Below are positions 33,241 through 41,989 of a stretch of DNA of 64,000 nucleotides, in pieces. Position 1 is the stretch's first letter. Each line of letters opens with the position of its first letter. Location of the stretch: positions 101,398,400 through 101,462,399 of the forward strand of contig CM043700.1 of assembly GCA_023935145.1 (NCBI GenBank). Direction: 5' to 3'. The notes beneath the pieces are model-generated. The model did no database searches. It was not told where the DNA came from and worked only from the letters and a program-made list of their open reading frames with translations. A program made the translations under genes and the position numbers. This stretch comes from Bretschneidera sinensis (Eukaryota; Streptophyta; Magnoliopsida; Brassicales; Akaniaceae).

Positions 33241-35390
33241 AGTGATGTTTGTAGGGTGTATACTTGGTCGGAGATCCCTGAACTTAGAGTCAATACCTTT
33301 AGATCCCCAAATTAGAAAGAACTCTTAGGAGATAGAAGAGAGCAACCTAGAGCTTGGAACGTGGACTTCACTACATCCCTTAGTGATTTGTTCGCACCCG
33401 TTGCGACTAACTCCCCTTCTTGTATAGTGTTGTGTTGTGAGTTTTAAATTACTTTCAAGCGCACGAGTCGCCTACAATATAGTGTGTGCAAGTGCGAGAT
33501 CGAATCCACAGGGAATTGCGTTGTGAAAATATATTTTTATCTAAACTAAGTCTATTTTAACCTAGTTCCAAATTTGTAATTGTATGTTGCAAACAAAATA
33601 AAATAAAATAAACTAAATTGATTTTAAAAAAATGATAAAGATACTAAGGTTTCTGAATCCACCTCACCAAAGTAATGCATATATTTTCATGTTCTATATA
33701 AAAGTAATCAAAAAATTCCATGAATCCACCATTATAAAAATCACGGCGAATACTCAAATTAAACCAAAACCATCCAATGTATCCGTTTAATTTAAAAATC
33801 ACAAAGGAAATCCAATCTAATTTGAACGATCCGTCGTATCTGGCAGATGAAACACAAGGAATATCCAATTTAATAATTTAAAAACAATCAATCATAAGAT
33901 TTTACTTAAATAATTGAACAAAACATTTATACTAAAAATATCATAATTGTATAAACAAATCTGAAAATATTATGCCAAACAATGGCGATGCTTCATCTTC
34001 AACCTTAGATTAAGATTTTAGCCTCTCATAATTATGAAACTAAAGTTCACAATAAAAGTGCTAAACATTAAACTTAAAAACTTAAAAAAAAGAGATAAAT
34101 TAAAACTGAGGCGAAATTTCACTCACTGTTGGGCGGTGCTTCCCCTCGTGGTAGCAAAGCCTTCGAGATCCACCAGAATGCTAGCAGAAGTTCTCCAGAT
34201 TGCACACCAATTGCTTCAGTGAGGTGGGGATTTTATAAGGAAACTCAAGAGTGCAATGAGTTTCAAATTCAATGTGGGATACTGCCCGAGTGCGCTCGAT
34301 CACAGTCTTGTGCGCTCGAGCGCAGCATGGTGCACTACTTGACCTTTGTCTACTAAAACTGCCATAACTTTCTCCAGAAAAATCATTTTTATGAGCCGTA
34401 AAATTAATCAAAAAATAGAAATCTGGATCTTTCTAAGCATATATGTCTCATCTCCTAGTTCTTCCTGAATCAATACAGTAAAATCCACAAAAATGACTAA
34501 TATGCCATGCTGAAATCACACACAGCCTGACCTTTGTCTACTAAAACTGCCATAACATTTTCTAGAAAAATCATTTTTATGAGCCATTAAATTCCTCAAA
34601 AAATAGACATCCGGATCTTTCAAAGCATATATGTCTCATTTTCTGGTTCTTCCTGAATCAATATAGTAAAATCTAAAAAAAATGACTGATCTGTATAGGC
34701 AATTCTGGTAATTTTAGTGAAACTCCTTTCCGAATACTTGTAAACCTATAAAACAACGTAAACAACTCAAAGTAACAAATTTCTAAGCTAACAAATGTAA
34801 ATTAAGGGGCTAAAATATGCAATATTTGACTCATTATGTTGCCACCAACCAATATTACCCGTTTTGATCTAAAGCCACAGATATTGGAGGATAGCCTTAA
34901 GGATTTCATAAAGATGACCGGCCAGTCCATCAATGCAGCCAATATATTCAATGTTGATAGCTGTTCTATTTGTGCTAGTCCTATGCATTTAGCACAGAAT
35001 TTTCCATCAATGCCGGCATTTACCGAGTATCCCATGGAATAAGTGAACACTTTCAATGACTATCAGAGGCAATCAAATGGATCTTACTCCGAGACTTACA
35101 ATCCAGGGTGGCAGAACCACCCTAATTTTTCATGGGAGCAGAACCAACCGATGAATCAGGGAGGAGCCCTTTATCATGCTCACAATCAATACTCTCCTGG
35201 ATTTCCTCCACCATTTCCAAGTTATGGTCGTTCAGCCCATCCAGCACCATCACCTGCTTACCATGCTCCCACTCAAATGCCAGCACCGGTTTCACAGTCT
35301 CTAGAGGACACCATCAAGGATTTCATGAAGATGACTGACCAATCCATCGGCGAAGTGAGGAGTGCAACAATGGTAAACAACTAAGCGATT
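33241..35390 (+). pseudogene. Gag of GyN3: N-terminus and C-terminus fused, capsid deleted
   Basis: Coding resemblance starts near 33,290, continues to SPSCIVL at the SoloH border and resumes in the same frame at 34,842 with PPTNITRFDLKPQIL, the usual lead-in to the Athila/Tat capsid domain. The capsid is missing: after QIL comes EDSLKDFIKMTG, a copy of the Gag C-terminal block. Next is CSICASPMHLAQNF (last Cys replaced by Phe, as in GyN1), then a stop, then ETYNPGWQNHPNFSW (35,091-35,135), a Pro-rich region and the C-terminal block in its proper place (SLEDTIKDFMKMTDQSIGEV, 35,299-35,358). Confidence 0.85.
33433..34836 (-). mobile_element. SoloH: reversed solo gypsy LTR inside GyN3 gag (1,404 bp)
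   Basis: Starts TGTTGTGAGTTTTAAATT and ends ..ATTTGACTCATTA, the reverse complement of a GyN3-type LTR with the last base pair altered. Perfect duplication tgttg (33,428-33,432 and 34,837-34,841). Two copies of the 186-bp U3 unit are present (about 34,350-34,700). Between them and the TATA region it has a segment absent from GyN3: two cgctcga(g/t)cgca-type palindromes at 34,290-34,325. Confidence 0.92.
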
Positions 35391-36574
35391 GGCAAGCTAA
35401 AGAGTCAAATGGATCAAATCGCTAGTCATGTGGGTGAAGAAGAGAAAGGAAAGTTCCCCAGTTAACCCGTGCCCAACCCGAAGGAACAGTTTGCAGTTGA
35501 AAATTCGTCAACTCCTATGCACGGGCATGAACAAGTGCAATCAATTGTCATATTGAGGTCTGGGAGACAAGTGGGCAATCAAGTGGAAGAGAACCTTGCT
35601 ATACAGCAAGGGCAAGAAAGTGGCAACAAGGAGAAGAGAGATGTTGGGCCATCTATAGCCACACCTACTATTAAGGATCTCCTTAGGTCATTTGTACCTA
35701 AAGCACCTTACCTTGAGAGATTACAAGTGCCCAAGAAAGGAGGGGAGTCTGAGGATATTGTGGAGGTATGCTTTGCTCAGTTTGGAGAGGATTTGGATTG
35801 GGATAAGCTACTTGAGCAAGCAAATGCTATCTTGGAGTCTGCTCCTTGAGAGAGCAGTAAGACGAAGGAGATTGTGGGTAAATCAAGCATTAAGGATCCC
35901 CTAGAGGCATGCTTTGCTCAGTTTGAAGAGGATTTAGATTTAGATAAGTTTCTTGAGCAAACAAATGCTACTTTGAAGTCTACTCCTCAGAAGAGCAGTG
36001 AGACAGAGGAGACCACAGCACCTAAACCCCCCAAGAAGGAACTTAAGCCTTTACTGGACAATCTTAAGTATAAGTTCCTAGGTCCAACAAATTCTTTGCC
36101 TGTGACTATAGCTTCAGATTTGGTTAACGCTCAAGAGGAAAAGTTATTGGACGTTTTAAGATAGCACAAGGAAGCTATCAACTGGACTGTTGAGGATGTC
36201 AAGGGAATCAACTCCTCGATGGTGATGCACAAGATACATTTGGAAGAGAATGCCAAACCATCGAGGGAGCCACAAACAAGGCTCAACCCAACTATACAAG
36301 AGCTTATGAGGACTGAAGTGATAAAGCTGGTGGATGCAGGGATCATTTATCCAATCTCTGATAGCAAGTGGGTGAGCTTGATTCATGTCGTGCTCAAGTG
36401 GGCTGGATTGACGGTAGTGAAGCATAAGGACGACGAGTTGGCGCCAACTCATGTTCAGTCAGGATGGAGAGTGTGTCTAGACTACCATAAGTTGAATGCT
36501 ACCACAAGGAAGGATCATTTTTCACTCCCATTTATTGATTAGATGGTGGAGCTCTTAGCTGGGCACGATTACTA
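35391..36574 (+). pseudogene. Linker, acidic repeats and N-terminal reverse transcriptase (GyN3), truncated
   Basis: From 35,469 an open frame covers the linker (SGRQVGNQVEEN, FVPKAPYLERLQVPKK) and one acidic repeat (VCFAQFGEDLDWDKLLEQANAILES). A TGA (35,847-35,849) follows, then the second repeat (EACFAQFEEDLDLDKFLEQ). Reverse transcriptase fingers follow in two frames: LKYKFLG, HLEENAKPSREPQTRLNP, GIIYPISDSKWVS, WRVCLDYHKLNATTRKDHFSLPFID. It ends after LLAGHDY at the same base as GyN1. Catalytic YIDD, RNase H, integrase and protease are absent. Confidence 0.88.
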
Positions 36575-37957
36575 ATGCTGGGTCTGGCTGAAGACGTTAA
36601 ACTTAGCGCTCATGGAAGGCACCCCACAGCATATCCTTTCTGTTTGTTTATTATTTTACATATTTCTTGTAACTATTTATTTCTAGTGTTTCTTTTGTTT
36701 TCTAGTCTTTATTTTTTTAGGGAGAACGCGTACTTCATTTCAAGATTAGGGGTATGCTATGAGTCATGCCAGTCCAGCTAGTTCTCCATCTCCCAAGTCA
36801 GCTTTTTCCATATTATTCACACATTGGAGACAATGTGTAATTTAAGCTTAGGGATATGGGAGACACTTTACATGCACTTTGTCCTAATTTGTTGTTGTTT
36901 TTTTTTCTGCTTTAAAAAAAAAGATAAATGCATGCTCATGTTATTTTGAAATTTTGGTTGATCTAAACAAATACTGTGTTGTGATTTCATTGATGAGTTT
37001 AAAATCGTGAACACATGATTTGAGGATAGAGTTTTAAAACTTTGTTACTTACTTTAGGCATTTAAGAATTCACCTGTTTGACTAAATCTGACACGAGCAC
37101 ATTAGCACATAATTGTGTGAGGTATGACATGTGATTTTAATGTGCATGTTTCCATGACTTAACTGAAACTGGATGATTTGTAGGATAAACACTTTGGCAT
37201 AGAAACGTAAAATATATATATATATATTATTTATAATAATCATCAAGAAACTTTCCACTGAGTAACTGGACCTTTTGTCTCAGTAAGTAATGAGTGTTCA
37301 CGTCAAAAGGTGGGAATTTTATTCGTAATGATCATTGAGAAACTTTCCGATGAGTAACTGGACCTCTTGCCTCAGTAAGCAGTGAGTGTTCACGTCAAAA
37401 GGTGGAAATTTTGCTTGGTAGCATTAAGGCCAGTTTATTTTCGTAGCCTTTTTGGCTCGAGTTAGTAAGTCCTTAGGGGTGTCTTTACACCTAATGCCTT
37501 AAAAATCATCTGGTTTAGGAGTCATTGACTCAACACTCGCTACATGGGTCAATTAGAAAGCTTAAGGGAACTAAACATAGCAGAGCCTTATAATAAAATA
37601 GAGAAGAAAATAAAATTATGCCATCGTTGTTCATTCTGATGAGAAATTCTGTGAATCCTGAGACATAGAGACATTGCACATTGAAGTTATTTGGAAGCCT
37701 CATCTTTATATGCTAATTCACTTTACACTGAGTCAGACTTGTGATGCCTTAGCCTGCCTTTTGTAAGTAATTAGTTTTTATTATTCCTATTCATTGCGAA
37801 GATAGGTTTATATTTTAAGCTTGCTCATGGTTTTGTGTGCTACTTAAATTTTTGGACACCATGAATGATGGATTTATCTTTGTGTTCTTTGTTTTTCATT
37901 TAGTTTTTTTTATTTTGTTTTGCTAAGGGACTAGCAAAATGTAAGCTCGGGGGTATT
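36575..37957 (+). other. GyN3 3' untranslated region
   Basis: Post-pol block (gctgaagacgttaaactt, then the ggcaccccaca tail), decayed PPT-like motifs at 36,742 (aagattagggg) and 36,844 (aagcttaggga) and the LTR-adjacent aagctcggggg at 37,943. Duplicated module at 37,233-37,413. No gene. Confidence 0.8.
37233..37413 (+). repeat. Tandem duplicated 3' UTR module (GyN3)
   Basis: Two units of about 90 bp, homologous to those in GyN1 and GyG2. A short (TA)n tract (37,213-37,228) precedes them. Confidence 0.85.
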
Positions 37958-39404
37958 TGATGAGTGCCAAATATTGCATATTTTGGCTCCTTAATCTACA
38001 TTTGTTAGCTTAGGAATTTGTTACTTTTAGTTTTTTTTTTCATTGTTTTACATATTTACAAGCACTTGGAAAGAAGTTTCTCTAAATTGCTAGAATTGCC
38101 CGTACAGATCAGTCATATTTGCGGATTAAACTGTATTGATTCAGGAAGAACTAAGAGATGAGCCATATATGCTTGGAAAGATCCGGATGTCTATTTTCTA
38201 GGGAATTTCACGGCTCCTAAAAATGATTTTTCTAGAGAATGTTATGGCAGTTTTAGTAGACAAAGGTCAAGCTGTGCGTGATTTCAGCGTGGCAGAAGTG
38301 ATTTTTGTGGATTAAACTGTAATGATTCAGGAAGAACTAGGAGATGAACCATATATTCTTAGAAAGATCTAGATGTTTATTTTCTGGAGAATTTTACGGA
38401 TCATAAATATGTTTTTTTCTAGAGAAAGTTATGGCAGTTTTAGTAGACGAAGGTCAGCCTATGTGGGATTTCAGCGTGGACAGAAGTTTTGAAGGGCATG
38501 TGAAGGCTTAAATCCTACATCCCACATCGGTTGGAAACACATTCTATATCCACACATCCCACATCTGATTGGAAACACATTGTAGTCATGGAGTTCCCCT
38601 ATAAAAGCCCCATTTCACTTCATCAAATGGGTGTCAATTTGGAGGACTTCTACTGGTATTCTGGTGGATCTCGAAGGCTTTGCTACCAAGGGGGGAAGCG
38701 TCGCACAACAGCAAGTGGAATTTCTCCTAATGTATTGTCAGTTTTAATTTATTTCTTTTTAATTTTAAAGTTTAATGTTTAGAACTTTTATTGTGAACTT
38801 TAGTTTCATAATTATGAGAGGCTAAAATCTTCATCTAAGGTTGAAGATGAAGCCTCGCCATTGTTTGACATAATATTTTCAGATCTGTTCATACAATTCT
38901 GATATTTTTAGTATAAATGTTCTCAATTATTTCAGTAAAATCTTATGATTGATTGCTTTTAAATTGTTCAATTGGATATTCCTTATGTTTCATCTGCCGG
39001 ATACAGCGGATCATTCAAATTAGATTGGATATCCATTGTGATTTTTAAACGGATACATTGGATGGTTTTGGTTTAGTTTGGGTATTTGCTATGATTTGTA
39101 TAATGGTGGATTCATGGAATGATTTGATAGATTATTTTTATATAGAACATGAAAATATATGTTTTACTTTGGTGGGGTGGATTCAGAAACCTCTGTATTT
39201 TTATCATTTGCTTTAATCCAATTTAGTTTAAGTTTATATTTCTTTGCACGATACAATCCAAAATTTGGAACTAGGTTAAAATAAGGTTAGTTTAGATAAA
39301 AATATATTTTCACAACACAATTCTCTGTGGATTCGACCTCGCACTTGCACAACACTATATTGCAAATGACTCGTGCGCTTACGAGTAATATAAAACTCAC
39401 AACA
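37958..39404 (+). repeat. 3' LTR of GyN3 (1,447 bp)
   Basis: TGATGAGTGCCAAATATTGC to AAAACTCACAACA. Doubled U3 unit at about 38,112-38,490; TATA box at 38,600-38,607. High similarity to the 5' LTR with scattered substitutions. Confidence 0.92.
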
Positions 39405-39805
39405 AGCTTACAACTCATCATAAGAGTATTTGTTAAATGAAAATGTTGTTTTAATAAAGAAAGTGAATGATTTGAACAATACTATATCTAGACTTGTAAG
39501 TGGAAAAGAAAAGTTAGATGAAATGTTAGCTTGCCAAAGATTGAGTGGAGAAAAATCTAGTTTGGGTTATTCTCCATTAGGAAAAAAAAATCAAATGAGA
39601 CTATCTTTGTGAAAGAAACAAATGTAAATGATCCCTCAACTTCTAAGGAACCTAGTAATGATATTAATGTTCCCTTGAAAAATGCTAGTAAGTCTAAGAA
39701 TTCAAATTTTAATTCCTATGGTAAAAATTCATATCAATGCTAGGAAGACATTCATGAAGTACACATGACTGCGCATAGAAATTCATTTTGTCATTGTTCG
39801 CTAGT
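39405..39805 (+). pseudogene. SirD gag, second part, then truncated
   Basis: Resumes with NENVVLIKKVNDLNNTISRLVSG and GEKSSLGYSPLGK (39,548-39,585), the same blocks as in SirB (about 3,700-3,740). DPSTSKEP and a region ending HRNSFCHC at about 39,795 follow, where a protease-proximal segment would begin. After about 39,805 no similarity to SirB can be followed. Confidence 0.78.
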
Positions 39806-40768
39806 TATGTAAAATAGTTTCATTCTCCAAAACCATAAAAAAAAAAAAAAATCACCAAACGTAAGTCTATTCTCCCAAACCCAACGAAAAACAATTCATA
39901 ACTATAAGAAACCACACCAATCACATACAACCCCATAACCACACAAAATATAAATTTTGGTCTTCCAAAACAAAAATTGTTCAAAACTAGAAAATAAAAA
40001 AAAATTAGTTTAATTTGAATTTCTTTATATCATATATCAATAAGTTTACATTTAGGGAGATTTTAAATTTTGAAGAAAAAAATAAAGAAAAATACAAAGA
40101 ATTGAAATTAAAGATAAAAAAAGAGAAAAAGGAAAAGGATGGAGATGTACAAAGGGAGTAGTGCAACAAGTGAGAAAAACTGAATGAATCTAGAAAATCC
40201 ATAGAGAGAGAAAATGGGCACTGAAAAACCCAAGCCACTGGAGGTAGTTGGAGGCCATCGAAGTTGACGAAACTGATAAGGTGGGAAGCAGCAAGAGAGA
40301 AATATTTTATAAAGTATAGAAAGAAAAATGAAAGACCATACTTAAAAGAATCAGAGGTGAAGAAGATGAACAATGAGAGCTGTGATAATTATGGCAATGT
40401 TGTCAAGACAAGACATAATAAAAAGAAGATAGGTATTGAGTTTTTAAGCTCGTACGTTTTTCTTTAATCCAAGATGAATCATGATTGTGATGGAATGCTC
40501 ATTACACTCCTTGAAAATTTTAATGCCCATTACCCCATTTTGGTGTAACGGGCTTTGCAATGGATACCCTTTCCAACTATTTTAAATGAATCAAATAATG
40601 TTATATGATCATTACAAGGTGAATGGAAATTCTATTACCCCATTTGGGATGGTTAACATTTACCTTACAAGTTGAATATAGATCTTAAATAGTCTAATTG
40701 TGTATTGCATATGTAGACATTAAGCACAAAGGTTGTTCTTGGTGCACACTATTAATGAACACATGCAT
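39806..40768 (+). other. Unassigned AT-rich stretch between SirD and CopG
   Basis: No recognisable gene or transposon. An A-run lies at 39,837-39,852. The 122-codon minus-strand open frame at 40,005-40,373 is Phe/Ser-rich low complexity and not convincing. The sequence cattaccccattt occurs at 40,530-40,543 and a close match at 40,642-40,655, which may be the remains of a small transposon. Confidence 0.5.
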
Positions 40769-41548
40769 TATTGGGGGAATTTCTTGAAATAAGGGTTGTT
40801 ATCAAAATAAAAGAGATATAAATAGTGGCTTCAAGGCGCGACCAGGTCACTTTCCTTAAGTTTTAATTTGCTTCTCATGGTGCAAGAGGTTACCGACGAA
40901 TTTTCTCTAAGATACAACGAAGCTCTGATGTTATTATGCACTTTGCACTAGTGAAGAATAACCCACAACAGCTTCTAAGAGTTTATGGATGTAGAATTCT
41001 TATGTCTGGAAATTTGCAAGATTTCTGGACATAAACAAACCAGTAGTTTTTTAGAGGAGAAGAAGAAGAAGAGAGGAAAAACAAAACCAGAGAATCTAAT
41101 TGTCTCTTTTTTTTTAATTATGACAGTTATAAACGCATATATAGTGTTCAAATTAGTGTGTCTTTTCATTAGAGACACCTGGAATCAGTAGGAAACTGAT
41201 TTAAACTGAATACTAAGTATTCCTTCTCAAAAGACACTTCTATTCATGTTCACCTGTCATTTAACGCTCTGAAAATTCAAAATTTTTGAACATCCAATCG
41301 TCTAGATCTTGAATTTAGTCAACTGAAAAAGTTTCAAAGAGTTCCAAGAAATTTTAACCTTTCATCTAGTTGATTGAAAGATTCATGTAGTTGACTATAT
41401 ACACTATTCAATCAATTGTATGAAACTTACAGTCGACTGTATCAACTCTCAAAAGCCAAAATTTGTTCTTCACTTTTCTTTTCTCCTTTCCTTTGATTTC
41501 TAAAATATCCCAAGCTTAAAAGTATGTTTATATTGAAAGTCATCAACA
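40769..41548 (-). repeat. 3' LTR of CopG (780 bp)
   Basis: Plus-strand ends are TATTGGGGG (TG altered to TA) and CATCAACA. One intact agtcgact palindrome at 41,431-41,438; neighbours agttgact (41,397) and caatcaattg suggest decayed copies. On the minus strand a purine-rich tract (41,549-41,564) sits just inside, as expected for the polypurine primer. Confidence 0.82.
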
Positions 41549-41989
41549 ATCACCCACCATTTTCAAAATAAATTGACTCAATAAAACTTTGAAAAAATTG
41601 ATCTTTTACCATCCATTGAAGTTCGTGCTTAAATGAAGATGTCTTTTGGACTTGAATCTTCACTTAGTAAAAACACATCAAAGTTAAATAGAAGATGTGG
41701 TAGTATAATACTTTGAACCACAAATCCTATTTGTTTAACCAAACATGTCTCACACATGAGACTTATCCTTATAGAATTTTTCAGAAATAAAATTGTCAAC
41801 ACTTTTGGAGGCCTTGTGTCATGCATCTTATATCATGAGTGCTCTAGTCAAACCCTTGAATTCAATAGAAGCGACCACACTTCACACTCACTAGGTAAGC
41901 TTATCAAGTATGTTCCATAATTAAACATACCAAAGAAAACTTTTATAAGCTTATTAAGAACTCATAGTTCACCTTTACTTTAACATTAC

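Larger units (their letters stand above)
31470..39404 (+). mobile_element. GyN3: non-autonomous Athila/Tat-like gypsy element, split by SoloH
   Basis: LTRs 31,470-32,909 and 37,958-39,404, primer-binding site at 32,916-32,933 and polypurine tract at 37,943-37,955. Perfect duplication agctt (31,465-31,469 and 39,405-39,409). It is the same family as GyN1 with the same pol truncation, and SirD gag is in frame across it when one agctt copy is disregarded. SoloH occupies 33,433-34,836; without it the element is about 6.5 kb. Confidence 0.93.
22785..39805 (+). mobile_element. SirD: Sirevirus inserted in SirC integrase, split by GyG2 and GyN3, 3' truncated
   Basis: The 5' LTR starts TGTTGACCCC at 22,785, is interrupted by GyG2 (22,875-29,102) and ends TTAACA at 30,171. 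An iMet primer-binding site (30,174-30,185) and gag follow to 31,469, where GyN3 interrupts, and gag resumes at 39,405. Recognisable sequence stops near 39,805; pol and the 3' LTR are missing, so SirD was truncated by a deletion or rearrangement. Confidence 0.85.

Noticed and set aside
33022..33315. 97-codon hydrophobic frame that looks like membrane segments
   Set aside because: It lies in the T-rich leader of GyN3; hydrophobicity follows from T-rich codons, and GyN1 lacks it. Only its last part (SEIPELRVNTF) is plausibly gag-related.
40005..40373. 122-codon minus-strand frame rich in Phe and Ser
   Set aside because: Low-complexity composition, no start context or domain, and no second copy; best explained by purine-rich plus-strand DNA.
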